Source: Paguma larvata (taxonomy: Eukaryota; Chordata; Mammalia; Carnivora; Viverridae). Taken from it: DNA of 64,000 nucleotides. The DNA is taken from contig CM057826.1 in assembly GCA_030068075.1 (NCBI GenBank), forward strand, positions 76,233,312 to 76,297,311, in the 5' to 3' direction. Each line of letters opens with the position of its first letter. Position 1 is the first letter of the stretch. Under the pieces are notes generated by a model. The model was not told the origin of the DNA. It saw only the letters and a program-made list of their open reading frames with translations, and did not search any database. Below, piece after piece: positions 12,166 to 24,490 of this stretch. A program made the position numbers and the translations under genes.

Positions 12166-13989
12166 GGCTTATGACTTGACAAAATTTCTTGTTGTGTAGT
12201 TAAATTATTCCTGACCCTTGTTGAGGAATAAATTCAAATTATAGAATTTTTAGAACTTAGTTTCCAGAGGTTGCAAACACATGATCACAGGACCAGACAA
12301 GGAATATAAATAAGCAAAGCAAGTCAGTTGCAGGAAAACATAGCAGTGCAAGGGCTGCCTAAATGGCTACTATCATTATGCCTCAGTGTTTGGAATCGAA
12401 TAAGGGGCAGCAGGAATGTGTCACACTAGAGAGCACACACGGCATCTAAATGGCTCAGTAGCTTCTTGCCTACGAATGAATACTGGTCCCAGTGTTGCTA
12501 GATACTGAGAATTTTTTCAAAAGGAACCAAAACCATAAGTTAGTATTAGGAACCCCCCTATCTGAGCTCTAAACATTGAATAAGTAATTACTTTAACTTT
12601 TAAAGGCTTGCCTCAATAACAAGGTGCTGTTCGAATAAAACATGCACTCTATTTTGATCCAAGCCTTCCTCTAGACCTGAGGACATAAAGAGCCAATATG
12701 AGTAGATTACCTGTAAATGGCCCTGTAATTAAGAAATAAAAGACTTGGTTATTATAACCTCAGCTCATGCACCTGGAAAGTACAATTTGAAATTAGAGAT
12801 TCAAGATTCACGTGCAATCCTTAAGTATAAATTATTAATTTGTGTCAATTGACTAAAACAAGGTACACCTAGTTTTAGAGTGGAAATGATATGCTTATGA
12901 GGTTAAAGGACTCTTTTTACCCTTTATTGAGTCATTCAAAAAACAGAAGCAAAGTAAATGAAAAATTCATTCAGTCTACGCATGACAAATCACTATTTAC
13001 CAATCATGTGCAACACTAACATTATTTTAAATATTCATACACTTCAGAGTGAGGCTGTCAGCTTTCTCCTTTGTCTAAATCACACTGCCTTCCACTAACA
13101 GTGAGTGTCAAAGCATAGCTGCAGCTTCTTGGAATATAGCCAATTAAGGGATTCACAGTGAAGGTATTCCTCCCTAGAGTTCACAAGGAGTAATGGGGCA
13201 AAAGCAACCTAGCATCCCATCTCTGTGTACAGAGCCACTCAACCTTTCACTGTGCTCCAGCTTTGATTTATGAGCTGTTGGGATACGGCTCAAATTTCAG
13301 AAGGTCTGATAAGTGTGAAAATGCAGATGATCAATAACATTGTTGTGTCCTGGGTGGTCACTGGGTATACACATTCATATTATTTACAATTCAGGCAAAC
13401 TGACAAAGAGACACACCCAAAATGCCTAATGTGGGAGATTAAAAAAGGTAAGAAATCTATTAGCTACTTTTCCTTCTCAAGGAAATTCAATCAATGTTTA
13501 GATATATATTATATAGCTGTATTTATTTGGTACAATATTAAGAAGTTTGAAAATGCCTTTGAGTCATTATTTACCAAGTGAGGGAGTAGTAATATAGTCA
13601 GTATAAAACAGTGACTGAAAGAGCATTTGGATTTGGCTTTTGGTACATTACAGAATTTTTCACTACTTGCATTTACCTGTACTAAAACTTTATTGTAGGG
13701 ATGAATCACTAAGTATCTCTAGAGAGAAATTTGAGGCACTGAGAAAGTGAAACATATCTTCATTTGACTGAATAATTCCCATTCATTAAAAATGAGAATG
13801 GGGACTATTGGCATCTCCTTTGAAAGCACTCCCACCTCCCTCCCGCCGCATTCATTCAAATTTCTGCCTCCTAGTAGGGCATTCACTCTGAAAAAATATT
13901 ATTCTTTGATATTAAAAAATACTTATTAATGTGTGTACAAGGCTCAAACAAATAATAGTAGAAAAAGCATATTTTAAAGGGCAGTAATT
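12166..13989. other. AT-rich stretch, no gene recognised
   Basis: The open frame at 13270-13581 (103 codons, plus) has no recognisable domain, and an overlapping minus-strand frame exists. Nothing supports an exon. No confident repeat was identified. Confidence 0.5.
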
Positions 13990-13997
13990 GTCATGCC

Positions 13998-14393
13998 TTT
14001 TTTTTTAATAGTTTATTTTCAAATTGGTTTACATATAACACCCAGTGTTCATCCCAACATGTGCCCTCTTTAATGCCCGTCACCCCCTCTCCCCCCTTTC
14101 TCACTCTCCTCACCCTCAGTTTGTTCTTAGTCTTTGTGAGTGTCTTATGTTTTATCTCCCTCCCTCTCTGTGTCTTTTTTTCCTTTCCCCTCTTCCCCTC
14201 CCCCATGGTTTTTGCTAAGTCTCTCAAAATACACCTATGCATGGAAACATATGGTATCTGTCTTTTTCTGACTGACTTATTTCACTTAACCTAATACCCT
14301 TTGGTTCTATCCATGTTGCTACACATGGCCAGATTTCATTTTTTCTCATTGCCACGTAGTAGTCCATTGTATATATGCTTTTTATATATTCTG
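13998..14393 (-). mobile_element. L1 3' end, antisense, 5'-truncated
   Basis: A T-run at 13998 marks the poly(A) tail of a minus-strand insertion. Next come TTATTTTCAAATTGGTTTAC, ACACCCAGTGTTCATCCCAA, the CT-rich strand of the G-rich 3' UTR, and TTTGCTAAGTCTCTCAAAAT. It then reaches the end of ORF2 with CACGTAGTAGTCCATTGTAT. It has the same 3' end type as the sense copies at 24.2 kb and 52 kb. A short flanking match (TGTCATGCC left, TGTTCATGC right) may be the target duplication. Confidence 0.9.
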
Positions 14394-17300
14394 TTCATGC
14401 TGGCAAAGGGGAAACCATTTTAATTCTAATTGTTTCTGTTCCTGTTGTGATACTGGTTATCTTAGAAAATCTTGTACCATTATTTCTAGGTTATTAACTT
14501 TTATATATCACTTATTGACTTTTTGCAGTGATAGGTAGGAAAAACTGACATCCTATAAGGGTTACTCTGGCTCATAATTGAGTAGAGGTGGTCAACTCAA
14601 CCTCTTTCTCTTTGCAATGGTAACATTTCAAAACTAAGAGGAAAAATGTACACGTATCATGCTTTTCTTTGGAGAATGTCTTTTATCTCACTGCTAAGGT
14701 CTCTGCTATTCTGTGAACTGGGATTCTACAGAGGCATAAGAATGTTGAAACCAAAGAATATGATTGAAGATACTCCCTGGCAAGTCAACTACAACTATTA
14801 ACTTCTTCCTTAATCTCTTCTTAGTTTGAACCCCAAGCAAATCATTCTAGGAAATGTATTAGGGATTCTCTTATCTATTAAATGATGCATTTTAGTTATA
14901 GACTTCCATGATTTCTAGAAATTCTTGAGTTCTTACTTTCTCATTTGGGTTTCACCTTCACTCATGTCTCTGCTCATGTTTTAGGTTACACTTTCATTAT
15001 TCTACCTATAGGACTAACTTGTCTCAGCCTCATTTTTCAGCCCTTTTGATGATAATAAACCAAGTTAGTCTGTCTTTCTGCTGTAATCTCACTTCATTTC
15101 TAACTCCATTTAGACCTGATATAGTGGAAAGCACTGACCACTAGGAATCAACAACCTAATTTTTTATTTCTTAATATGGCTTGAGACCCAACTAGAAAAA
15201 AAGAGGGTTGACTTAAATGAACCCTAAGCCCTGGGTATCTGCCCTACTTGACGCCATCACAGTGGTTAGCTTCATGGCTCTTAGAGCTGACATTTAGTCA
15301 ATATCCACCACTGTGGACACACCAGTTATTTAAACCAGTTTCTGTTGTCATCAGTCAGTGGCCCCATCAGAATAATCCATTCACCCAACAACTATTTACT
15401 GAATTTTTACTTTGAGCGAGATGCTCACTAGGCCTGAATCTTTATTGAATAAAATATATACTCTAAGTCAGTGTCTGGCTCTGCTGGCAACTTAATGGAT
15501 GACTGTAACCCAACCATTTAACATATCTGGGTTTCAAATCTGGGATACTCAAAGTCCTTTTTGTTCAATTGATCTGAGTCATCAATGATTACACAGAACT
15601 CAGTGAAATTCACTTTTTACAGTTACAAGTAGAGGAAGTAAGTAATATTTTTATAAAAGCCATATAAGTTAGTTTTAAATTATAAATAAAGAGTAAAGCC
15701 ACTTGCATGCAGAAAAGAGTACAGGCATTTACTCTCTGAATAAATGTCTAATTATCTGTATAATCTCACTTTCCAGTTTCTACCCATATTTATACATTCG
15801 GTTGATTTGAAGTTTAGTCTCGAGAAGAGATCTTGATTTGACAGAGCAAATGTAACATGTGATGTTGGAAACAAATAATTCCATTGAACACTGCCAACCA
15901 CAATTCCACTCTTTCTTCAAAGGGCCAGTCAGGTTCTCACTCCACAGCAAACAGATGAGCATGTACTCTGTGCCAGGTCTGTGAGAGCTCCCTGGCACAC
16001 CTAAATGTGTCAAAAATTATCCCCACCTTCAAACAGTTTAAAATGCAGGAGTGTGACAGGCACAAACTCCCAGCCAGTCTATAAAAGGCCATGGTTTGCT
16101 AAGTCCTATCAGTGGCATCACAGCTGCAGCCACTGTGAGTTACACAGAAACGTGCTGCCAAAGGAAACAGGATAGAAGTGTCCTTGATTTTTTTGAAAAT
16201 CAAAAGTTAATATATACATCCACCATAATACATATATTATTACAAATATACATGTAATATACATTATTTTATTAAAAACCAAAAGCTAAAATATACATGT
16301 ATGTGTGTAATAAATATACACATGTGTGTTTATACACATGTGTGTTTTTGAGTACACGTATACAAGGTAAGTAAGAATGAAAAGAAATGAGGACCCATTC
16401 TCATCATTAGATTAAAGGATTTAACTTATATGAAGTGGTTAGAATAACTCCTAGCATATAGTATGGTCCACCAAAGGATGAGCTATTAGGTGAGGAAACT
16501 TCTGATGCTCAGAAAGGACAGTGCACTGGTGAGAGCGACAAGTGATTGCTGAGCTGCTTCATACTGCCAAGCCTTAATTCTCCTGTTTCTTTCTCTGGGT
16601 ACATCTACCTGGCAGAACCTCAATAGATGGGCTTACTCCTCTGGAACACAGGGTGGACATACAAACCAGGTACAACAAAGCACGTCACTTGCCTATTTTG
16701 GGGTCCCTCAAATGCCCAGTAGTACTGACCACACTGGGTCTCTTTTCTAGATTTTTCTCAAATCTGTCACTGCCCTACTTTTGCCAACAGTGCAAAATTA
16801 ATTTTTTCACTCAAAAAGAAAAAAGATCATCGATAGGGAGAGAGGTCATTGCCGGACAAAAGATAATGTCTTTGAACAAATTGGGTAAGAACCTGAGAAG
16901 GAAGTAACTAGGGAATTTTAAGTACTTTAATATATGTTAACCTCGAGAATTAGCTGTAATTTTATTTTTAACGTGTAATTTGTGGAATAAATTTTGAGAT
17001 TTATGCATAATATTTTTCCTGTAAAATTTTTCTTGGAATTCTAACAATATACAGTTTCTGACTTGTCTTTCAAAAGCTTGTGCAAGATAAGATTTTGCTC
17101 TCATGCAAAAGGTTAGCACTTGCTCAATTAAACAGTGTGTATTCTTGGCAATCTCTAACAAATTCCTTTATTAATTTCTTGAGAAATGCAGCAGTAGGTG
17201 TTAAGAAATAAAAACTATTTTTTTTTCAAAAAATGCATACAGGGAGTTAATAATCTTGTTTTTTGAAAAAAAAAACTTACAAGGAAAGGATACTTCTACA

Positions 17301-18455
17301 ATCTTTTGTTTGATGACAGAACAAAAAGAAAACTAGTCTTTGGTAATTTATAAGACAGAGGGAGATGTATTTTTACATTGTTGAGAACAAAAACCTCAGA
17401 AACACATCCATCCATGGCAAAAATCTCAAAACCTTTCAAGAAGCAATTAAGGGATGTACATGTGAATGTACTGTGTTGCGAAAATGCTGAATTAAAAGTC
17501 TGTGGTGTATCCCCACTTCACCGCAGGTGGAGGCTGCTGCTGCTTTTCTAATGAAGTATCTTCCATCAGAAAGCTTTCAGCCAAAAGTAACAGTCCTTTC
17601 TCCAAATGTAGATGTTCAGCAATAAGCATTATCTGAGCCAGTAGAGAAGCTGTTCACCACATTTTAGGAGCTAAATGTTACAAAAAACAACCGGTCAGTC
17701 CTGCAGTCACAATTTCTATTCAGCCTTGACTAGCAAGCGGGAAATCCACCTGCAGGGTCTTGGTTCCCCTCCGGCTTGTTTCTCAGCTTTGAACTGCTTT
17801 TGCATCACCATCTCCACCGCTGTTTCCATTAACTAGTTATTTTCTGGGGCCAAAGAAACCTTAAACCAGGAGCTCTTTCATGCTTCATCTGTTTTCAATT
17901 GCTTGATCATACAGCCTTAATGGTACTCTGTGCTGTTAATTGGTATTTTTTATTAAGCAATTTTTATTAGTTACTAATTTGATAAACCTATTTATTAGTT
18001 TTTGTGGTCATGTAACTAACCCACGCAGGATTTGCAGAGGAGGAAATAAAGACAAAGGAAGACCAATGCATTTCATACAAGAATGAAAATAAATGTGGGA
18101 TTACACCCCTGAATTAGAAAGACTGCTGACTCCATCAGAACAGAGCCACCAGTAAATAGGAAGGTTGTGGAGAGACCTTGTCATAAACACTGCTGTGAAA
18201 GGATTACTGAAGACATTACGTCAGAAACGAGAGCATCAAAAGTGACGTGAGTAAACCAGCAGTGCTCCATGGCAAAATGAGCAACCAAAAAAACAAAACA
18301 AAACAAAACAGAAGTAGAACCCATGTTCTAATTTTAAGACTTCTTCTTCTCAGTGCCTCCCTCTACCCACTAAACCATGGCCCCAGTCCCTCAAGAAAAT
18401 CTAAGGAACTAGCTTGAGGTTTTTTCACCAAATGTGAGAAGGCAATGCTTTTCTG
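14394..18455. other. Long stretch with no recognised genes; one microsatellite-like zone
   Basis: The region holds unique-looking sequence. From 16195 to 16370 it is TA/CA-rich with a 16-bp tandem unit (TATACACATGTGTG at 16315 and 16331). Part of 15960-16050 faintly resembles an antisense L2 tail. The piece 17500-18020 is noted separately. No coding frame is convincing. Confidence 0.45.
17500..18020. other. Repeat-free unique block, possible conserved non-coding element
   Basis: This block is free of recognisable repeats, has moderate GC, and is followed by homeodomain-like AT motifs (TTAATTGGTATTTTTTATTA near 17937, TTAGTTACTAATTTGATAAA near 17968). Such composition is often seen in conserved enhancers, but conservation cannot be judged from a single sequence. 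It carries no open frame of note. Confidence 0.2.
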
Positions 18456-18459
18456 TATT

Positions 18460-18645
18460 TCCCTCCCAGCTTTGCTGAATTTGCAAAAGTCTCTCACCCT
18501 TTGTTTCTCCATCTGCACATCAGGGAAACTGCAGCAGCCACCAACCTAATTCATGGGGATGTTTGAGTTTTTAATGAGACAATATTTATATAGTGCTTTG
18601 AGCTTCTAGGGAAACTCTGCTATATAAATACTTGCTATTCTCAAG
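18460..18645 (+). mobile_element. Probable MIR/L2-type remnant
   Basis: TTTGCAAAAGTCTCTCACCC, then TTTGTTTCTCCATCTGCACA, then GATGTTTGAGTTTTTAATGA and TATAGTGCTTTGAGCTTCTA follow the order of a MIR-like tail (loss of the polar CTCAGTTTCC core, then ATTAAATGAGATAAT, then a AAAGCGCTT motif). The element is strongly diverged. Confidence 0.45.
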
Positions 18646-19228
18646 GTACTATTAGCACAGTCTATTGAGTAAAATGAGGACTTTTATTAAGCAGAGCAAA
18701 CAAGAAAAATGGTTCTTCAGCAAAAGCTATCTGGGGGATTACCCTTAAAAACATTCCTCTGTCCTCTTTCTCAAATTTCCGTTTTAGTATGAATGAAAAG
18801 AGTGGGGCATAGGTAGGAACAGATGCACCTCAGTTAAGACTCACTAGACCCAGGAGCACATTTACAACTGGGTGCCTACTTTAGATTTGACCTCTCAGCA
18901 AGTAAACAGACACTTGAAGGATTTAAAATAGAAGTTAGTAAGAAAACAAACAAACACAACAAGAGAAATATCTGATGGTATAGCTCTTTCACTTTTGAAT
19001 TAAATCGTATTTTCTTTTGGACTCATGTTCTATGTTGACTGCAAAAATTGGAGAGTGTAATGAATAAGGAGACAAAGGGAAACTAGTAGACCATGTGCTA
19101 TAGAGAGACAAATACAAGTTGGCGGCTATAGGACTAACATTCACTCTATACTTCACAGTTAACCAACATGTCAATTCCATTCATTCCATAATGCAATCTT
19201 TGAAGTCCTGTTATTATATTATCCCCTG

Positions 19229-19608
19229 CAGTAGTAGGACTACTGTAACAAAATACTACAGACTGGGTGGTTTAAACAACAGAAACTTATTTTCTCAACA
19301 ATTCAAGAGGCTCAGACATCAAGGTATCAGTAGGGTTGATGTATTCTGAGGCCTTTTTCCTTGTCTTATAGATAGCTATCTTCTCCTTTGATTTTCACAT
19401 GGTCTTTCCTTTGTGTGTTCCTGTGTTCTAACCTCTTTTTATAAGGTCACCAATCATATGGGATTAGCGCTACCTTAGTATCTTCATTTAACCTGACGCA
19501 TCTCTTTCAAGGCCATATCTTCAAATATAGTCACAGTCTTAGGTATGAGGAGTTACGGTCTCAACATACAAATTTAGGGTTGGGGAGGGCACAATTTAGC
19601 CTGGAACA
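19229..19608 (-). mobile_element. MaLR (MLT1-type) solo LTR, antisense
   Basis: On the plus strand it begins GTAACAAAATACTACAGACT and GGGTGGTTTAAACAACAGAA. It runs through CTTCTGAGGCC-like, TTTTCACATGGTCTTTCC and AACCTCTTTTTATAAGGTCA, and ends GGGCACAATTTAGCCTGGAA. This is the reverse complement of the non-autonomous MaLR LTR layout, whose 3' end reads as a CCCAGTCTATGG...GTTATAGC segment. About 380 bp, near the usual length of the family; no internal region is present. Confidence 0.85.
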
Positions 19609-19839
19609 TCCCATTTTACAATGGAGAGATGAATGTAAAGAGGATAGGTGATTTCTTTAAGGGATTTAGACCCCTTAAATCAATTATCTGGTGGCTCTAG
19701 TCTTGAGTCCTGAATTCTGACTCCTGAGTCCTCACTCTTGTGGGATGGAATGGCTATAAGGGTCTTAGTGTGGGAGAGGAGCCATACTCAGAATTGGTTT
19801 TGCATGTCTTCAGGAGACAAACTAATTCAGCTGAAGCCA

Positions 19840-19872
19840 TTCATATATATATATATGTCATATATATATGAA
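19840..19872. repeat. AT palindrome (imperfect hairpin)
   Basis: TTCATATATATATATATG is followed after two bases by CATATATATATGAA, making an imperfect inverted repeat able to form a short hairpin or cruciform. It is most simply a TA microsatellite. Confidence 0.7.
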
Positions 19873-20539
19873 TATACCATTTTAAAGAAAAAAAAGTATA
19901 GTTACCTATTAGTTCTTGTCATTCAAAAGTATCCCTAAATAGGCTAGTTAGTCATAGGCTTATAAAAATAACTTTGGAGGATGGCAGGAAAGGACTTCTT
20001 GGAGATGGTAGGGGCAGGTTTTCATTATTCCTACTTTATCATACAACACGTAGAATTTATAGTTACTCCTTAAAATAATTTTCCAACTTCATGCCCATTT
20101 GATAGTTCCATCATATTTCCATATATTAGAAGAAATTACCCCAGAAAAAAGAATGGTTATTTCCATCTGTTTCTTCCACCACCTCAACACAAGACTTATG
20201 AAGGCACCTATTGAGAGGGTCCAAACATCTGGATAGAGTTTATCAACCAAATGTTACAGAAAATGTAAAAGAAATGTCCAAAGAGTATGAAGGCATGGAA
20301 TGTTAAGGCACAGCAGGTTTAACAGCAGTTAGTTGGATCTCATTTTCTCAAGATTCATTTTTTACTACTTGTGCAAAATGACCCTCTATTCTCATTAAAA
20401 AAAAAAAAAATGTTCTCCTCCTGTGAGCATTTTACATGTAGTCTTTATCATTCATCTTATCTTGGAAAGCCCTTGAGAAAAGGGACATGCCCAACCTCTA
20501 GACCAGAAAGACAAATTAGGCATCATCGGTCTATCTCTA

Positions 20540-20625
20540 CTCTTGACAACTAACCAAGTCATTGAGCCTTATCTTTTCATCTGTAACTTGCAAATAATAG
20601 CACCTGCAGGGCCAGCTTCATGGGT
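20540..20625 (+). mobile_element. MIR fragment, sense
   Basis: CAAGTCATTGAGCCTTATCT, TTTCATCTGTAACTTGCAAA and TAATAGCACCTGCAGGGC match the MIR core order (caagttacttaacctct, then tcatctgtaaaat, then taatagtacctacc). Confidence 0.6.
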
Positions 20626-20770
20626 GTGCAATAACAGTCTTAAAAGGCCCCATGTTTGATTTAATGCTCTGCTGAGATGGTTTTGAAATTCGTCATCATT
20701 TTTTTGAACAAGGAGGCTCACCTTTTCATTTTGCACTGGATCCCACAAGCTCTGTAGCTAGTCTTTCATA
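20626..20770. mobile_element. Possible ancient repeat, family unknown
   Basis: AAAGGCCCCATGTTTGATTT, AATGCTCTGCTGAGATGG and TTTTCATTTTGCACTGGATC resemble a dispersed old mammalian repeat I recognise in general form but cannot name. Listed so that a library search can settle it. Confidence 0.3.
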
Positions 20771-20914
20771 GCTGCTTTACTTGCTTCACAAAGCCTGGAA
20801 AACTGCTCAATAAACTAAAGAGCTCTAATTGCATAGGATAAGTCAAAGTTCACTTTCACAGCATGCGAATCAAATAATGAAGAATTACCTCCAAATGACA
20901 CTGGCAGTGAAAAG

Positions 20915-21040
20915 AAAGTCTGGATCAGGAGTCAGGAAACTTGCCATCCAGCCCTGGACTTGTCACTGTATTGATGGCCTGGGCAAAGTATTTATCTCTT
21001 CGTACCCCATATAGTTCATCTGAATGATGATTTTTTGCTT
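20915..21040 (+). mobile_element. MIR fragment, sense
   Basis: GGATCAGGAGTCAGGAAACT, CCAGCCCTGGACTTGTCACT, GCCTGGGCAAAGTATTTATC and a CATCTGAATGATGA segment keep the MIR order (gagtcaggagac, ccctggctctgccact, cttgggcaagttactta, tcatctgtaaaatg). Confidence 0.6.
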
Positions 21041-21197
21041 CTCTTCTCTGGTGACATTAGTGTCAGAGTGCCATCTGGAAAGATTAAAAACATGCACACA
21101 CGTCAGTTCTTGTGTCTTACCCTCAGAAGCTCTGTAATTTCATTGTTCTGAGGTGGAGTCTGGGTAAACTTTCGGTATGGGCATTTTTTAAGGTTCC

Positions 21198-21806
21198 TAG
21201 ATGGGTAAAGAATGTGGAACAACTAGAAGCTGAGTATAGTTTGGTGTAACTTTTAGAAAAATGAGTGGTTGTATATAGTAAACTGAAAACAAACATATAA
21301 CATGGTCTAGAAATTCCACTTTGGATATAACCTAACAAAGTATTTACATACATTCATCAACATATTTGGAGCAATACTATTTGCCATATCCAAAAACTGC
21401 AATCGACCCAAATGTCCATCAATAAAAGAGGTAAATAAATGTTGGCATATTCATATATCAAGCATTTGACAATTATGAGAATGAACGTATCACTGCTTTT
21501 TGCAGACTCTCACAAACCTAGTATTGAGCAGGAAAAAGAAAAACAGACACAAAAGAGCATAATATGGCATTTATTTCACGCATATAAATTTCAAAAATAA
21601 GTAAAAATAAGTACAGGATTCAACATCAGGACAGAGGTTACATTTATAGAGCAGTAATGACTAGGAAGAACATGAGGACTTCTAATAGATAGGAATGTTC
21701 TGTTTCTGAATTCGGTAAGATTATATAGGTATATTCGCTTTATTAGACTTAATAGAGCTTAACACTCATGGTTTGCACATGTTATATTTCAACAATATTA
21801 AAAATG
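21198..21806 (+). mobile_element. Old L1 3' part (ORF2 end plus 3' UTR)
   Basis: CTAGAAATTCCACTTTGGAT, then CCAAAAACTGCAATCGACCC, AAATGTCCATCAATAAAAGA and TTTATTTCACGCATATAAAT match in order the end of mammalian L1 ORF2 (ctagaaattccact, aactggaaaccacccaaatgcccatc) and its 3' UTR. It ends near ATGTTATATTTCAACAAT with a short A-rich tail. The frame is destroyed by indels. Confidence 0.8.
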
Positions 21807-23294
21807 TCTGCATAATTTTAACATGAAGCCCAAGGTTGAGAATTCCAAGACTAGACATCTACAATTTTCCTTATAACACTGAGCATTTTTCTTATACTTT
21901 TCTCACATCTTTGTCTCTTTTAAGGTTGAGTAACAGTAATAATGCCCCTCATGGTTCATTTTCCCTCTCTTCTCACAGGATCACCTTTGCCACAAAAAGG
22001 TCCCTCTATGTGCTGGTACTGTAAGTTTTTTAATCTGGTAGTCAAAAGGTCAGTGATACAATCATGCACAAACTATTTGATCATAACAAGAAATATTTCT
22101 TTATATCCAAGTGTTTAGATTCTCATTTGTTCATTATACATTCCACAGATAATCAATGAAGAGAGGGAAGAAGGTCTTGGTGCAATAAACTGGTACCTCT
22201 AGATGCACCAGGCTTCTGCAAGCACACGGTCCTGAGGAGAGCAGAGTGAGTATGCTTCCTTTTGCCCAGTTACCCTAGAGATTACCTGTCTCCTCAGGAC
22301 TTCATGACAACAGATAATAAGCAGTCTACTTGTTCTCTGCTGATGAAGAACATGTTGGAGAAATCTATTCTAAAAACCAACACAGCACCTAGGAGAACTC
22401 AGGAATGAATTTATCAATAAAGACAATAGCGTTCCTTCCATGTTCTATATCTCTGAGCACCCAGTTTCAATGCACAAGTCAAGCACTACATTGCTGTATC
22501 ATACCCTTTCAACCTTTTGCTCTTTAGAAAACAGAATAGAAGAGATTTGCATGAATAGGATCATAAACACAAAAACTTGCTGGATAGCACTCAGAACTGC
22601 AAGGTACTCAGCTGCAGTACTTCCCACCCCCCCCCCCCACCACCAAGGGGATTCTATAGCCTCGCTAAGATCCAAGAACCCAGGGACAACATGAATAAAC
22701 ATGTCATGACTGCAATGAAAAGTTTTACCTATTTTCCTCAAAAGAAAGGATATTAATAACAGCATATCTACTGTGGTACATTGATAGCAAATTTAAGGTA
22801 ATTTTCTTATGGATTCAAAGGCATGGAAATAAGAAATAAGGCCCGTGGCTGATTACATTTTACACTTTGGTAGCAAAGGTGGCATTTACACTTTAAAGAA
22901 AAGGGAATTACTCAAGCTACTAAGGTTGAACTGAAAGCAGGAAGAGATGTGATAAAAACCTTAAAAAAAAACATTTTTTAAATCAACTAGGTTCAAGCCC
23001 GAAATATATGATTTCTTACAAAAATTGTCTAAAAATTATCTACACTTTGCATAACACTTTTGTTAACCAAACTCTCAATTTTTCAACCAATAAAATGAAA
23101 TCATCTCCTAAATTTTTTTTTTGAAATTGATCATAAAAATGTACATAATAGATAGGAATGTTCTGTTTCTCAATTAGGTAATAGTTACATGGCTATATTT
23201 TGTGAATATAATAAGAATATAGATTAAATAAAGGAAAATTCTTTCTCCCTTTCTCTTTTTCTCTCTCAAATTATCTATATCCCAAAGACAACAT
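21807..23294. other. No recognised gene; C-run at 22627-22637
   Basis: No exon or confident repeat is seen. A run of eleven C residues at 22627-22637 lies within CCCACCCCCCCCCCCACCACC-like sequence and gives overlapping spurious frames on both strands. The rest is AT-rich. Confidence 0.5.
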
Positions 23295-23310
23295 AAAAAA
23301 CTTCAATATT

Positions 23311-23503
23311 TTGGTATGCCTGGGTAGCTCAATCACTTGGATGACTAACTCTAGATTTTGGCTCAGGTCAAGATCTCACGGTCATTAGATCAAGCCCCTG
23401 CACTGGGCTCCACACTGAGCGTGGAACCTGTTTGACATTCTCTCCTTCTCCCTCCCCTGCTTGCACTCTCTGGAGTTCTCTCTCAAAATAAATAAATAAA
23501 CTT
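23311..23503 (+). mobile_element. CAN-SINE, sense, with exact 16-bp TSD
   Basis: Head GGTATGCCTGGGTAGCTC, internal TTTTGGCTCAGGTCAAGATC, CT-rich body, and tail AAATAAATAAATAAACTTA. The target-site duplication AAAAAACTTCAATATT is present at 23295-23310 and 23504-23519 without mismatch. Confidence 0.95.
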
Positions 23504-23654
23504 AAAAAACTTCAATATTGCTCAGCAGGTTTTTAAATTTATAATTATAAACTTATAATTGTAGTTGACTAAATTTTTATACAGATATTAATTTGCAATA
23601 GAGATCAGTATTGAGGAATGTCTACTCCACTGATTTAAGTTATTTTTTTATGGA

Positions 23655-23860
23655 GGAGCCCCTGGGTGGCTCAATCAGTTAACTGCTGGACTTCAGCTAA
23701 GGTCATGATCTCAGGGTTCCAATTTCGAGCCCTATTTTAGACTCTGTGCTGACAGCTCAGAGCCTGGATCTTGCTTCCGATTCTGTGTCTCCCCCTCTCT
23801 CTTCCCCTCCCATGCTCATGCTCTGTTTCTCTCTCTCAGTAATAAATGTTAAAAAAAAAA
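23655..23860 (+). mobile_element. CAN-SINE, sense
   Basis: GAGCCCCTGGGTGGCTCAAT head, AAGGTCATGATCTCAGGGTT, CTGTGCTGACAGCTCAGAGC (the feline-type middle), a CT-rich stretch and a 10-A tail at 23851-23860. The full layout is kept. Confidence 0.94.
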
Positions 23861-24164
23861 TTGAATAAAGTGTCCTCAGAGATGCTATGTGAATATAAAG
23901 TAAAAGAAGAAGTATATGCATATTTAGGGACATGTATTCTACGGTAGAGAGAAGAGTAAGTCCAAAGGTCCCAGGATGAGTATACATTTGACAAGATTAA
24001 TAGTACAAAGTCCCATATATGTAGCTCAAGGAGAACATGAAAAGTGGTAGGGTAAGAGCTCAGAAAGGAATGAATGGGGAGGTAGATGACACAGAAACTT
24101 ATAGGTTGTTTTCAAGACTAAGTTTTACCCTGAGAAAGACATGACATCATTAGAAAGAAGTTTT

Positions 24165-24320
24165 GACATAAGAGACTCTCAAAGACTAAGAACAAACTGA
24201 GGAGTGAGGGGGTGTGTGTGAGGGGGGAGAGTGGGTGACAGGCACAGAGGAGGGCACTTGTTGGGATGAGCACTGGGTGTTATATGGAAACCAACTTGAT
24301 AATAAATTATTTTTTTAAAA
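24165..24320 (+). mobile_element. L1 3' end, sense, strongly 5'-truncated
   Basis: CAAAGACTAAGAACAAACTG, then a G-rich stretch (GAGGGGGGAGAGTGGGTGAC), GGGCACTTGTTGGGATGAGC, ACTGGGTGTTATATGGAAAC and AATAAATTATTTTTTTAAAA. This is the same 3' UTR as the L1 at 52.1-52.3 kb. Only about 150 bp were copied in. Confidence 0.9.
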
Positions 24321-24354
24321 AAGAATTAAGTTTAAAACAAAGCTATGGCATAAT

Positions 24355-24490
24355 TCATGTTAAATATTAAAAGAACCACTCTGGGCACTATGTTGAAACT
24401 AAGTTGTAATCTTGGAGGCCGTGGTTGGGTTCTGAAGTTGACAGGTTTTGCTGATTGGTTGTGTATTATGAAGGAGATAAAACATATAGC
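24355..24490 (-). mobile_element. Possible L2 fragment, antisense
   Basis: TAAAAGAACCACTCTGGGCA followed by CTATGTTGAAACTAAGTTGT matches the reverse complement of an L2 ORF2-proximal block (aaaggatcactctggctgctgtgttgag). Further downstream GACAGGTTTTGCTGATTGG also fits. Confidence 0.5.
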
